From NCBI RefSeq assembly GCF_008011855.1, contig NZ_VOUX01000033.1:1612001-1676000 (forward strand): a stretch of 64,000 nt of DNA, read 5' to 3'. Origin of the DNA: Serratia bockelmannii. GTDB taxonomy: Bacteria > Pseudomonadota > Gammaproteobacteria > Enterobacterales > Enterobacteriaceae. Every line of letters starts with the position of its first letter. Positions within the stretch are counted from its first letter, which is position 1. The notes below the pieces were generated by a model. That model worked only from the letters and a program-made list of their open reading frames with translations, ran no database searches and was not told the DNA's origin. The translations under genes and the position numbers were made by a program. Of the stretch, positions 50,579 to 61,779 are shown one piece after another.

Positions 50579-51385
50579 TTATTTGCCGCTGCCGGCGACG
50601 CTTTCTCCACCTTTGGTCAGGTAGTAAGCGCCGAGGATCGGCAGCATGGTCAACAGCATCACCGACAGCGCCACCACGTTGGTGATCGGCACGTCGCGCG
50701 GGCGGCCGAGCTGGTTCAGCAGCCACAGCGGCAGCGTGCGCTCGTGGCCAGCGGTAAAGGTGGTCACGATGATTTCGTCGAACGACAGCGCAAACGCCAG
50801 CATGCCGCCGGCCAGCAGCGCCGAGCCGAGGTTCGGCAAGATCACGTAACGGAAGGTTTGCCAGCCGTCGGCGCCGAGATCCATCGACGCTTCGATCAAG
50901 CTGTACGAGGTGCGGCGGAACCGGGCGATGACGTTGTTGAACACGATCACCACGCAGAACGTCGCATGGCCGACGACGATGGTCAGGATGCCCGGCTCGA
51001 TGTTCAGCGCCTTGAACGCCGCCAGCAGCGCCAGGCCGGTGACGATCCCCGGCAGCGCGATCGGCAGCAGCAGCAGCAGCGAAATGCTGTCCTTGCCGAA
51101 GAAATCGCGCCGATACAGCGCCGCCGCCGCCAGGGTGCCGAGCACCAGCGCGATGGCGGTCGCCAGGCAGGCGATCTGCGCCGACAGCAGCACCGCATCG
51201 AGGATGTCCTGCCGCCCGGCGGCGACGTTAAACCAGTGCAGCGTGAAGCCCTTCGGCGGGAAGCTGAAGGCCGCATCCTCGGTGTTGAAGGCATAGATGG
51301 CGATGATCGCCAACGGGAAATGCAGGAAGACAAGTCCGCCCCAGGCGGCCAGCTTCAGCCCTAAGGGCGCGCGTTCAGAGTGCAT
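50579..51385 (-). CDS. ydcV: Polyamine-type ABC transporter permease
   Basis: This 268-residue inner-membrane permease has six predicted segments and the EAA loop [25 protein letters not shown] that docks the ATPase. It belongs to the PotC/YdcV family. It overlaps ydcU by 11 bases. The order YdcS-T-U-V-PatD is the same as in E. coli. Confidence 0.93.
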   Translation of the reverse strand: MHSERAPLGLKLAAWGGLVFLHFPLAIIAIYAFNTEDAAFSFPPKGFTLHWFNVAAGRQDILDAVLLSAQIACLATAIALVLGTLAAAALYRRDFFGKDSISLLLLLPIALPGIVTGLALLAAFKALNIEPGILTIVVGHATFCVVIVFNNVIARFRRTSYSLIEASMDLGADGWQTFRYVILPNLGSALLAGGMLAFALSFDEIIVTTFTAGHERTLPLWLLNQLGRPRDVPITNVVALSVMLLTMLPILGAYYLTKGGESVAGSGK

Positions 51386-52319
51386 CGAAAGCCCCCAGAC
51401 GTTTGACGATGGAAAGGTAGATGGCGATCAGGACGATCGGCACCAGCGTAAAGGCCGCGGCCATCGGCATATTGCCGATCGCGCCCTGCTGGGCGTACAC
51501 CATGCTGCCGATGAAATAGCCCGGCGGCCCCACCAGCTGCGGCACGATAAAGTCGCCCAGCGTCAGCGAGAAGGTGAAGATCGATCCGGCGGCGATACCC
51601 GGCACCGCCAGCGGCAAAATAACGTGGCGGAAAGTCTGCGCCGGTCGCGCGCCCAGATCCGCTGAGGCATGCAGCAGCGAGGGCGGCAGGCGCTCCAGCG
51701 CCGCCTGGATCGGCAGGATCATGAACGGCAGCCAGATATAGACGAATACCAGAAAACGCCCCAGCCCCGAGGTCGACAGCGTGTTGCCGCCGACGCCGGG
51801 CACCGTCAGCAGCGAAGCCAACAGCGGCTCCAGCCCCAGGTGCTGCAGGAACCACTGCGCCACGCCGTCTTTCGCCAGCAGCAGGGTCCAGGCATAGGCT
51901 TTAACGATATAGCTGGCCCACATCGGCATCATCACCGCGATATAAAAGAACGCCTTGACGCGGCCGCTGGTGTAGCGCGCCATATAATAGGCGATGGGGA
52001 ACGCCAGCACCGCGCTGGCCAGCGACACCAGCACCGCCATGGTCAGCGTGCGCAGGATGATGTCGTAGTTGGCCGGGTTGAACAGCGCCGCCAGGTTGGC
52101 GAAGGTCAGGTCCGGCGTCACCGCCATGGTGAAATCGTCGAAGGTGTAAAACCCCTGCCACAGCAGCGTCAGCAGCGAACCGAGGTACACCGCGCCGAAC
52201 CACAGCAGCGGCGGCACCAGCAGCAAAAGCAGATACAGCGTCGGCCGGCGATAAAGCCAGGTCGACAGCGCGCGCACGGTGCCGCCGCGCGCCGAAGGGG
52301 AATCGATGCTCATGTCCAT
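51375..52319 (-). CDS. ydcU: Polyamine-type ABC transporter permease
   Basis: The 314 residues are of the PotB/YdcU family: a basic N-terminus, six predicted segments and an EAA loop ([25 protein letters not shown]). The start lies one base after the ydcT stop. The pair with YdcV forms the membrane channel. Confidence 0.93.
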   Translation of the reverse strand: MDMSIDSPSARGGTVRALSTWLYRRPTLYLLLLLVPPLLWFGAVYLGSLLTLLWQGFYTFDDFTMAVTPDLTFANLAALFNPANYDIILRTLTMAVLVSLASAVLAFPIAYYMARYTSGRVKAFFYIAVMMPMWASYIVKAYAWTLLLAKDGVAQWFLQHLGLEPLLASLLTVPGVGGNTLSTSGLGRFLVFVYIWLPFMILPIQAALERLPPSLLHASADLGARPAQTFRHVILPLAVPGIAAGSIFTFSLTLGDFIVPQLVGPPGYFIGSMVYAQQGAIGNMPMAAAFTLVPIVLIAIYLSIVKRLGAFDAL

Positions 52320-52320
52320 C

Positions 52321-53349
52321 TCACCTCTCCTCCAGCAGCGGCACCATCGCCGCGCGCGGCCAGCAGGCGACGATCGGCTGGCCGATCTGCCGCTGTTGCC
52401 CTTCGGCGATCCACTGCGGATTGGCCTGGCTGACCAGCAGCTTTTCGCCGCCGTTCAGCGCGATTTCATACCGCGTGGCCGCGCCCTGGTAATGGATTTC
52501 CTGCAGCGTGCCCTGCACCTGGATCTCGTCCTGCGCCGCGCCGCCTTGCTCCAGCAGGCGGATATGTTCCGGCCGGATCGAGAAGGTTCGACTTTCGCCG
52601 AGCAGGCGCTGCGCCAGCTCGCTACGTACCACGTTGGAGGTGCCGACGAACTCGGCGACGAACGGCGTCTTCGGCCGCATGTAAAGCTCGCGCGGCGTAT
52701 CCACCTGTTCGATGCGGCCGTTATTGAACACCGCCACCCGATCGGACATCGACAGCGCTTCGCTTTGATCGTGGGTGACGAAGATAAAGGTGATGCCCAG
52801 CTGGCGCTGCAGCTTCTTCAGCTCGCCCTGCATCTGCTCGCGCAGCTTGAGATCCAGCGCGCCGAGCGGCTCGTCCAGCAGCAGCACCCGCGGCCGATTG
52901 ACCAGCGCGCGCGCCAACGCCACGCGCTGACGCTGGCCGCCCGACAGGTGCGCCGGCTTGCGTTCGGCGACGAAACCGAGCGCCACGCTCTCCAGCGCCT
53001 CTTGCGCCCGCGCCAGCCGCTCGCGTTTGGCGACGCCCTTCACCATCAGGCCGTAGGCGACGTTTTCCAGCACCGACATGTGCGGGAACAGCGCGTAATC
53101 CTGAAACACGGTGTTCACGTCGCGCTGGTACGGCGGCAGGTTGGCGGCTTCCTGGCCGTGGATGCGAATCGAGCCGGAAGTGAGCTGTTCAAAGCCGGCG
53201 ATCAGGCGCAGGCAGGTGGTTTTGCCCGAGCCGGACGGCCCGAGCATGGAGAAGAATTCCCCGTCCTGAATATCGATGGATACCCGATCCACGGCGCGAA
53301 CATCGCCGAAAGTCCGCGAAACATCGATGAATTGCACGGCAATGGTCAT
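52321..53349 (-). CDS. ydcT: Polyamine-type ABC transporter ATPase
   Basis: The ATG at 53349 (MTIAVQFIDVSRTFG) gives 342 residues; the open frame runs 31 codons further up without similarity. Walker A is GPSGSGKTT, the signature LSGGQRQRVALARAL, Walker B VLLLDEPLGALD, and the switch His lies in FVTHDQSEA. The C-terminal third (about 245-340) is the TOBE domain typical of PotA-type ATPases. Confidence 0.94.
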   Translation of the reverse strand: MTIAVQFIDVSRTFGDVRAVDRVSIDIQDGEFFSMLGPSGSGKTTCLRLIAGFEQLTSGSIRIHGQEAANLPPYQRDVNTVFQDYALFPHMSVLENVAYGLMVKGVAKRERLARAQEALESVALGFVAERKPAHLSGGQRQRVALARALVNRPRVLLLDEPLGALDLKLREQMQGELKKLQRQLGITFIFVTHDQSEALSMSDRVAVFNNGRIEQVDTPRELYMRPKTPFVAEFVGTSNVVRSELAQRLLGESRTFSIRPEHIRLLEQGGAAQDEIQVQGTLQEIHYQGAATRYEIALNGGEKLLVSQANPQWIAEGQQRQIGQPIVACWPRAAMVPLLEER

Positions 53350-53402
53350 TTTCTGTGCTCCATACGGATGTGATTCGGGCGCAGCGGGCTGCGCCCCGCG
53401 GC

Positions 53403-54557
53403 TTAGCGGCCGCCCATGATGGCGATGTAGTCCTGGGTCCAACGGCTGTACGGCACGAACTTGCCGCCCTGCGCCTGCGGCGTTTTCCAGAAGGCGATTT
53501 TGTCGAACTGGTTGAAGCCGTTGGTTTCGCAGCCCTTCTCACCCAGCAGCGCGCTGGCCTTGCAGCCCGCCGGCGAAGCCGGCACCGACCCGAACCAGGC
53601 CGCCACGTCGCCCTGCACCTTCGGCTCCAGCGACCAGTTCATCCACTGGTAGGCGCAGCTCGGGTGTTTGGCGTCGCTGTGCAACATGGTGGTATCCGCC
53701 CAGCCGGTCACGCCCTCTTTCGGGAACACGGTGGCGATCGGCTGCCCCTCGCCCTTCAGGGCGTTGGCCTGATACGGCCAGGCGCTGGAAGCCACCACGC
53801 CTTCGTTTTTAAAGTCGCTCATCTGCACCGAGGTATCGTGCCAGTAGCGGTGGATCAGCGCGTGCTGGCTGCGCAGCAGCTTCAGCGCCGCCTGATACTG
53901 CTCTTCGTTGAGCTGATAAGGATCGCTGATGCCGAGCTGCGGCTGGGTGGCCTTCAGGAACAGCGCCGCGTCGGCGATGTAGATCGGGCCGTCGTAAGCC
54001 TGCACCCGCCCCTGGTTGCTCTTGCCGTCCGGCAGGTTCTGCTGCTGGAAGATCACCGCCCAGCTGTCCGGCGGCGTCGGGAAGGTTTTGGTGTTGTACA
54101 TCAGCAGGTTTGGCCCCCACTGGTACGGCGTGCCGTAGGTTTTGCCGTCCACGGTGTACCAGGCGCCGTTCAGCAGGCGCGGATCGATGTTCTTCCAGTT
54201 CGGGATCAGCGCGGTGTTGATCGGCTGCACCCGCTTGCCGAAGATCAGGCGCAGCGAGGCGTCGCCGGAGGCGGTCACCAGATCGTAGCCGCCTTTGGCC
54301 ATCAGGCTGACCATTTCATCGGAGGTAGCGGCGGTCTTCACGTTCACCGCGCAGCCGGTTTGCTTCTCAAACTGGGTGACCCAGTCGTAGTTTTTGTCGG
54401 ACTGGCCGCGTTCGATGTAGCCGGGCCAGGCGATGATATCCAGCCGGCCTTCGCCTTTGCCCAGTGACTGCGGCAGATCGGCCGCCTGGGGCAGGCCGCA
54501 CAGCACGGTGAGACAGAGCGCGGAGACGGTGGTGGTGACTGCGGTAGTTTTTCTCAT
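53403..54557 (-). CDS. ydcS: Polyamine-type ABC transporter binding protein
   Basis: The 384 residues start with a Sec signal (cleavage after GLPQAA, about residue 26) and continue EGRLDIIAWPGYIERGQ, nearly identical to E. coli YdcS, as is the end SRWTQDYIAIMGGR. E. coli YdcS belongs to a putrescine-linked transport system and was also reported to make poly-3-hydroxybutyrate complexes. Here, next to spdH, it may capture spermidine, putrescine or diaminopropane. Confidence 0.94.
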   Translation of the reverse strand: MRKTTAVTTTVSALCLTVLCGLPQAADLPQSLGKGEGRLDIIAWPGYIERGQSDKNYDWVTQFEKQTGCAVNVKTAATSDEMVSLMAKGGYDLVTASGDASLRLIFGKRVQPINTALIPNWKNIDPRLLNGAWYTVDGKTYGTPYQWGPNLLMYNTKTFPTPPDSWAVIFQQQNLPDGKSNQGRVQAYDGPIYIADAALFLKATQPQLGISDPYQLNEEQYQAALKLLRSQHALIHRYWHDTSVQMSDFKNEGVVASSAWPYQANALKGEGQPIATVFPKEGVTGWADTTMLHSDAKHPSCAYQWMNWSLEPKVQGDVAAWFGSVPASPAGCKASALLGEKGCETNGFNQFDKIAFWKTPQAQGGKFVPYSRWTQDYIAIMGGR

Positions 54558-54630
54558 CGTAATTACCCCTGTGTTGCGTATCTGTGTGCGGCAGGGAACG
54601 GCTGCCGCCCGATTTTGCTTTATAGAACCG

Positions 54631-56094
54631 CTAGAAGCTGGCTTTGAACTTCGCCATTACGTGTCTGACAACGCTGTAATCCTGCAGCGAATCGCTGGAC
54701 AGATCCTTGCCGTAGCCGGAGCGTTTCAGGCCGCCGTGCGGCATCTCGCTCGCCAAGGTGAAATGGGTGTTGATCCAGGTGCTGCCGTACTGCAGATGGG
54801 CGGCAATGTGCAGCGCCCGATCGATATTTTGCGTCCACACCGACGAAGCCAGCCCGTATTCCGAGTCGTTGGCCCACTCGACTGCCTGCGCCAGATGCTC
54901 GAAGCGCGTGACGCTGACCACCGGGCCAAACACCTCGCGCTGCACGATTTCGTCGCTTTGCAGGCAGCCCGCCAGCAGGGTCGGCTGGTAGTAGAACCCC
55001 GGCCCGGAGTGGGCCGCGGCGCCGGTGATCAATTCGATATGCGGTTGGCTGAGCGCGCGCTCGACGAAGCTGGCGACGCGATCGCGCTGGCGGCTACTTA
55101 TCAACGGGCCGATCTCGTTGTCCTGATCGCGCTTGCGGGCGAAGCGCAGGCTGGCGACCGCCTCGCCCAGCGCGTCCACCAGTTTGGGATAGATGCCCGC
55201 CTGCGCGTAGATGCGGCAGGCGGCGGTGCAGTCCTGGCCGGCGTTGTAATAGCCGTAGGTGCGAATGCCGTTGACCACCTCGTCGAGATCGGCGTCGTCG
55301 CAGACGATCACCGGCGCCTTGCCCCCCAGTTCCAGGTGGGTGCGCTTGACGCTTTTGGCCGCCGCCTGAAGAATTTTTTGCCCGGTGACGATATCGCCGG
55401 TGACCGACACCAGCCGCACCTGCGGGTGCCCCACCAGCTGGCTGCCGACCCCTTCACCGCCGCCGTAGACGATGTTCAGCACGCCCGGCGGCAGGATCTC
55501 CTGCAGCGCCGGCACCAGCGCCAGAATGGTCAGCGGCGTATGTTCGGAGGGTTTAAACACCACGGTATTGCCCGCCGCCAGCGCCGGCGCGATTTTCCAC
55601 GCCGCCATCATCAGCGGATAGTTCCAGGGGGCGATCGAGGCCACCACGCCAATGGGATCGCGGCGGATCATCGAGGTGTGGCCGGGCACATACTCGCCGG
55701 CCAGCTGCCCTTGCTGCGTGCGCACCGCGCCGGCGAAGAAGCGGAACACGTCAACCGCCGCCGGCAGATCGTCATTGAGCGCCTGATGCAGCGGTTTTCC
55801 GCAGTTGAGGGCCTCCAGCTGCGCCAGCTGCGGCGCCTGCCGCTCGATGGCGTCGGCGATGCGCAGCAACAGAGCGGCGCGCTGGGCCGGCGTGGTGCGC
55901 GACCAGTGGCCGAACGCCTGCTGCGCGGCTTTCACCGCGCCGCCGACCTGCGCCGAAGAGGCTTCGGTCAGGGCGATCAGCGTCTCGCCGTTGGCCGGAT
56001 TGACGATGCATTCCTGCTGGCCTTCGCCGTCGATAAGCTGACCGTTAATGAACTGCTGACAGGACAAACCCGAGAGAAACTGCACATCTGCCAT
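54631..56094 (-). CDS. Aldehyde dehydrogenase, PatD paralogue
   Basis: The 487 residues resemble PatD closely: the catalytic Glu in HLELGGKAP, Cys in [13 protein letters not shown] and the stretch [20 protein letters not shown] are shared. One visible difference is the cofactor-binding motif, SVTGDIVTG here where PatD has SLTGSIATG. This puts an Asp in place of the usual Ser. The gene is first in the operon, 73 bases before ydcS. It may oxidise 4-aminobutyraldehyde as well, or the 3-aminopropanal that can come from diaminopropane. Confidence 0.88.
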   Translation of the reverse strand: MADVQFLSGLSCQQFINGQLIDGEGQQECIVNPANGETLIALTEASSAQVGGAVKAAQQAFGHWSRTTPAQRAALLLRIADAIERQAPQLAQLEALNCGKPLHQALNDDLPAAVDVFRFFAGAVRTQQGQLAGEYVPGHTSMIRRDPIGVVASIAPWNYPLMMAAWKIAPALAAGNTVVFKPSEHTPLTILALVPALQEILPPGVLNIVYGGGEGVGSQLVGHPQVRLVSVTGDIVTGQKILQAAAKSVKRTHLELGGKAPVIVCDDADLDEVVNGIRTYGYYNAGQDCTAACRIYAQAGIYPKLVDALGEAVASLRFARKRDQDNEIGPLISSRQRDRVASFVERALSQPHIELITGAAAHSGPGFYYQPTLLAGCLQSDEIVQREVFGPVVSVTRFEHLAQAVEWANDSEYGLASSVWTQNIDRALHIAAHLQYGSTWINTHFTLASEMPHGGLKRSGYGKDLSSDSLQDYSVVRHVMAKFKASF

Positions 56095-56204
56095 CGCCTG
56101 ACGCCCCTAAGTGACAAAAACGTTAACCAAATGTGAATAAGTTAGTTTTAATCAGCCTAAGCGAGCCTCTGGCGGGCAACAAATTCTAAATACTGAACGC
56201 CGCG

Positions 56205-56219
56205 TTCGATTAAATCGAA
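56205..56219. promoter_or_regulatory. Palindrome TTCGAT-TAA-ATCGAA at the LysR gene end
   Basis: A perfect 6 bp dyad spans the stop codon of the LysR gene, in front of the aldehyde dehydrogenase/ydc operon. It could be an operator for that operon; no T run suggests a terminator. Confidence 0.4.
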
Positions 56220-57139
56220 TGCTTAAGCCCGGCGGCGTGTTTGCTGCCGTTCTCGCGCGCGATGGTGAGGAACGGCGTCACCAGCTCCGGCCGTGCGCTG
56301 CCGCGCCGCCACGCCAACCCGATGTCCAGCGGCTCCAGCAGATCGTCCAGCTTGCGCGCCTCGATCATGTTGCCCTCCAGCGACCAGGCGCGGTACGCCA
56401 TGTCCGGCTGGATAGACACCCCCATCCCCGCCGCCACCAGGCTGCGCACCGCCTCAGTCGAGGCGGTCTTCATGGCGATTTCCGGTTTCAGCCCGGCGCG
56501 CGACCAAATGCGCCGCGCGTGCACGTCCATTTCATCGGCGTTGAGCTGGATCAGCGGCTGTTTGGCCACGTCCGCCAGGCTGATGCTCTCGTGCTCCAGC
56601 AGCGGGTGCAGCGGCGGCAGCCACAGGCGGTACGGCGAGTGCATCAGCACCTCGGTCTGCAGCGCGTCGCGGTCTTCGATGTTCGACAGGATCAGCACGC
56701 CGATGTCGATCTCGCCGCTGACCAGCAGATGCTCGATGTACGGGCGTTCGTCTTCTACCACCTGCACGGTGACGTTGGGATAGGCCGATTTAAAGCGCGT
56801 GAGCAGCTCCACCAGAAAGTAGCCGGCCACCAGGCTGGTGACGCCGACGGTCAGCTTGCCGGTCAGGCTTTCGGTGCCGATCTGCAGGCTGCGCTTGGCG
56901 TTGTCCACCGTCGCCAGGATCAGATACGACTGGCGCAAAAACTGATGCCCCTGATGGGTCAGCGTCATGCCCTTGGCGTGGCGATCGAACAGCCGCACGC
57001 CGATCTCGGTTTCCAGCTGCTGGATAGCGAGCGTCAGCGAAGACTGGGAGACAAACACCGCCTGGGCGCCGGCGGAGATCGACCCGGTTTCCGCCACGGC
57101 GATGAAGTGGCGGATTTGGCGTAACGTCATCATCCCCAT
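56210..57139 (-). CDS. LysR-family transcriptional regulator of the polyamine cluster
   Basis: The 309 residues have an N-terminal helix-turn-helix (SISAGAQAVFVSQSSLTLAIQQLE, about 18-42) and a two-lobed effector domain (about 90-300). The start could also be Met4 (MTLRQIRHF). It lies 115 bases upstream of the PatD-paralogue operon in the same direction, so it probably controls that operon; LysR proteins are often activators. The effector is unknown and may be a polyamine product. Confidence 0.9.
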   Translation of the reverse strand: MGMMTLRQIRHFIAVAETGSISAGAQAVFVSQSSLTLAIQQLETEIGVRLFDRHAKGMTLTHQGHQFLRQSYLILATVDNAKRSLQIGTESLTGKLTVGVTSLVAGYFLVELLTRFKSAYPNVTVQVVEDERPYIEHLLVSGEIDIGVLILSNIEDRDALQTEVLMHSPYRLWLPPLHPLLEHESISLADVAKQPLIQLNADEMDVHARRIWSRAGLKPEIAMKTASTEAVRSLVAAGMGVSIQPDMAYRAWSLEGNMIEARKLDDLLEPLDIGLAWRRGSARPELVTPFLTIARENGSKHAAGLKHSI

Positions 57140-57142
57140 CGC

Positions 57143-57252
57143 CTTTCAAGCCGCTGCGTTGTTGTCTGCGTGCGCTTACCCCAGTCACTTACTTGAGTAA
57201 GCTCCTGGGGATGCACGCCCTTGCCGCCTAGCCGCAACTTGAAATTCATTGG
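57143..57252. repeat. Interspersed imperfect-palindromic repeat, copy 2
   Basis: About 105 bases can fold as a hairpin (CCCCA/TGGGG and CTTACT/AGTAAG centre, with GCGTGC/GCACGC outside). It shares blocks with copy 1 at 20535-20640. It abuts the start of the LysR gene. Confidence 0.75.
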
Positions 57253-57417
57253 GGATCACCTCAATCAAGATAGTTAGATTGATTGTAGATCCCGCGAGAA
57301 AAGCGATCGGGAAAAGTATCAAAAACGCGATAGCGTTCGCTTTTTTAGAATGCTGACAGGCAAAAAGGGGGAAACGGCGAGGCGAAGAAGCATGATGCGC
57401 GGGGGACAGAAATGACA

Positions 57418-57439
57418 AGGGCGCAGCACGCTGCGCCCT
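57418..57439 (-). terminator. Probable terminator of glnB
   Basis: AGGGCGCAG-CGTG-CTGCGCCCT, 25 bases past the glnB stop, reading leftward into TTGTCATTTCT; the T tract is weak. Confidence 0.6.
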
Positions 57440-57463
57440 GATGGCCGATGATCCTGCGGAGGA

Positions 57464-59436
<1,973 letters not shown>

Positions 59437-59566
59437 TTGTGTACGATCCCGCTTAATACGTTCCATGGTGCTCTACGCCGGGGCGCGCCGCGGCAAAGAG
59501 AACGGAGTGTAAATCATTCCGCCGGATTTGTTGAGAACCTGCGTGGCAGGCACCGGCGGGAATCTG

Positions 59567-60907
59567 TCATTCTTTGAAATCGTTGGCGTCCAGCTCATGG
59601 CGCGACAGCAATTTGTAAAACTCGGTGCGGTTGCGGCCCGCCATGCGTGCGGCCTGGGTCACGTTGCCCTTGGTGATCTGCAGCAGCTTGCGCAGGTAGT
59701 GCAACTCAAACTGGTTGCGCGCTTCGGCAAAGGTCGGCAGCGCGGTGTTTTCCCCTTCCAGCGCTTGCTCCACCAGGGCTTCGCTGATCACCGGCGCCGA
59801 GGTCAGCGCCACGCACTGCTCGATGACGTTGACCAGCTGACGCACGTTGCCCGGCCAGCTGGCGGTCATCAGCCGCTTCATGGCGTCGGTCGAGAAGCTG
59901 CGCACGAACGGCTTGTGCCGCTGAGCCGCTTCGCGCAACAGGTGGTTGGCCAGCAGCGGAATGTCTTCGGCGCGCTCGTTGAGCGCCGGGATCTTCAGGT
60001 TCACCACGTTGAGGCGGTAGTAGAGATCCTCGCGGAACTCGTTCTTCGCCATCGCCTTTTGCAGATCGCGGTGGGTGGCGGAGATGATGCGCACGTCGAT
60101 GTCCAGATCGCGGTTGCTGCCCAGCGGCCGCACCTTGCGCTCCTGCAGCACACGCAGCAACTTCACCTGCAGCGACAGCGGCATATCGCCGATTTCGTCG
60201 AGGAACAGCGTGCCGCCCGCCGCCGCCTGGAACAGCCCCTCGCGGCTGCTGACCGCGCCGGTAAAGGCGCCCTTGGCATGGCCGAACAGTTCGGACTCCA
60301 GCAGCTGCTCCGGCAGCGCGCCGCAGTTGATGGCGATGAATGCCTTGCCGGCGCGCGGGCTGGCGGCGTGGATCGCCTGCGCCACCACCTCTTTGCCGGT
60401 GCCGCTCTGGCCGTTGATCAACACGCTGACGTCGGACTGCGCCACCATTTTCACCTGCTCCAGCAGGCGCAGCATCAGCGGGCTGCGGGTGACGATGTCT
60501 TCCCGCCAGGCCTCGTCGCCGGCCGGGGTGGCCGACAGCGCGAGCGCCTCGTCGATGGCCTTGTACAGCGCATCGCGATCCACCGGTTTGGTGAGGAAGC
60601 TGAACACCCCTTGCTGGGTGGCGGCCACCGCATCGGGAATCGAACCGTGCGCGGTGAGAATGATCACCGGCATGCCCGGCTGATGTTTTTGGATCTCGGC
60701 GAACAGCGCCATGCCGTCCATCTCGTCCATACGCAGATCGCTGATCACCAGATCGATCTGTTCGCGCGCCAGCAGGCGCAGCGCTTCCTGGCCGCTTTCG
60801 GCGGTGGTGACGTGAAAACCTTCGCTGGTCAGACGCATGCCCAGCAGCTTCAGCAGGCTGGGATCGTCGTCAACCAATAACAGGTTGGCCGGTTTGCGTG
60901 CGGTCAT
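59567..60907 (-). CDS. glrR: Sigma-54 response regulator GlrR (QseF)
   Basis: GlrR activates sigma-54 transcription of glmY. The 446 residues have a receiver with phosphoacceptor Asp in VISDLRMDEMDG, an AAA+ domain with Walker A GQSGTGKEV and the sigma-54 contact loop GAFTGA, and a C-terminal Fis-type helix-turn-helix (GNVTQAARMAGRNRTEFYKLL). It overlaps qseG by four bases. Its targets at the right edge of the window carry TGTC-N10-GACA. Confidence 0.97.
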   Translation of the reverse strand: MTARKPANLLLVDDDPSLLKLLGMRLTSEGFHVTTAESGQEALRLLAREQIDLVISDLRMDEMDGMALFAEIQKHQPGMPVIILTAHGSIPDAVAATQQGVFSFLTKPVDRDALYKAIDEALALSATPAGDEAWREDIVTRSPLMLRLLEQVKMVAQSDVSVLINGQSGTGKEVVAQAIHAASPRAGKAFIAINCGALPEQLLESELFGHAKGAFTGAVSSREGLFQAAAGGTLFLDEIGDMPLSLQVKLLRVLQERKVRPLGSNRDLDIDVRIISATHRDLQKAMAKNEFREDLYYRLNVVNLKIPALNERAEDIPLLANHLLREAAQRHKPFVRSFSTDAMKRLMTASWPGNVRQLVNVIEQCVALTSAPVISEALVEQALEGENTALPTFAEARNQFELHYLRKLLQITKGNVTQAARMAGRNRTEFYKLLSRHELDANDFKE

Positions 60908-61776
60908 TGCGCGTGGGACTCCTTATTGGCAGGGGGCGGCGTATAGGTGTCTTCCGGTTCAACCGGCAGCGCGGTGCCCTTTTCCGGCTCGTCCTGCGGC
61001 TCAGCCCCTTTGGCGGCCGCGCCGTTTTTACCGGCGGCTTCGCCCTTTTGGGAGCCCGCGCCGTTGTCCGGGATTTCCCCTTGCAGCTGCTTGCGCGAAG
61101 AGAGCTGGCGCTCGATGTCGGTCAGGTTTTCCAGCTTGCGCGAGGTGTCCTGCAGCTGCGATTGCAAACGCGCCTGGCTCTGGCGCAGCGAATCGATCTG
61201 GCTGTCGCTGCTCTCCTGCAGATGCTGATAGCGCGCTTTCTCATCGAACAGCGTGATCTGCAGCATCTGCTGCTGGCGCCACAGCTGCGTCAGTGGACGC
61301 AGCGAGCCGGGGAACTCCATCCGGTAGCTGTTGATCCTGTCGATCATCTGGCGGCGTTCGCCGGAGGTCGGCTGTGCGCTACCCAGCAGGATGCTCTGTT
61401 TGAAAACGCCGGACCAGCTGTCACCCGGCACCGTTTTCGCCAGCGCGCGCGCCTGGGTCGACCCGATGCGATCGGCGCAGTCCATCGCGCGCAGCCAGTA
61501 GAGCGCATTATCCAGCGCATCCTTGTCGTCCAACTGCCACAGGGTATCGCAAGCCGCGGTGCGGTAATCGATCACCTTGGTATCCGGGATCGCCTCTTGC
61601 TGCTGAGAGTTCAGGCCGCCGCTGACGGCGCGATCGACGCAGCCCGCCAGCAACAGCGGCATAAAGAAGACGGCGCCCAACCAGCTGATCGGGCGTTTGC
61701 CGAGCGGCGCTCTGTGCGTGGCACGCGGTGAACGTTCGGTCTGTGAAAGACGAAGGCGCTTAGACCATGTGTACAT
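60904..61776 (-). CDS. qseG: Outer-membrane lipoprotein QseG
   Basis: The 290 residues have a lipobox ending at Cys46 (PLLLAGC). The 45-residue stretch before it is longer than in E. coli, with a basic start (YTWSKRLRLSQTERSPR), and no later Met gives a normal signal. A coiled coil (about 185-225; SLRQSQARLQSQLQDTSRKL) ends in LENLTDIERQLSSRKQ, as in E. coli QseG. QseG binds the GlrK sensor and tunes its activity. The C-terminal tail (about 235-290) is rich in Pro, Glu and Ala. It lies three bases after glrK. Confidence 0.9.
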   Translation of the reverse strand: MYTWSKRLRLSQTERSPRATHRAPLGKRPISWLGAVFFMPLLLAGCVDRAVSGGLNSQQQEAIPDTKVIDYRTAACDTLWQLDDKDALDNALYWLRAMDCADRIGSTQARALAKTVPGDSWSGVFKQSILLGSAQPTSGERRQMIDRINSYRMEFPGSLRPLTQLWRQQQMLQITLFDEKARYQHLQESSDSQIDSLRQSQARLQSQLQDTSRKLENLTDIERQLSSRKQLQGEIPDNGAGSQKGEAAGKNGAAAKGAEPQDEPEKGTALPVEPEDTYTPPPANKESHAQ

Positions 61777-61779
61777 TAT

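Larger units (their letters stand above)
57140..57463. other. Noncoding gap between glnB and the LysR gene
   Basis: This 324-base gap holds repeat copy 2 (57143-57252), an A/T-rich stretch (57253-57370) and the glnB terminator region. No convincing gene was seen; two open frames of 77-96 codons here are low-complexity and lack start sites. Confidence 0.6.

Noticed and set aside
54433..56136. A 567-codon plus-strand frame opposite ydcS and the aldehyde dehydrogenase
   Set aside because: Antisense shadow; spans two real genes and their gap.
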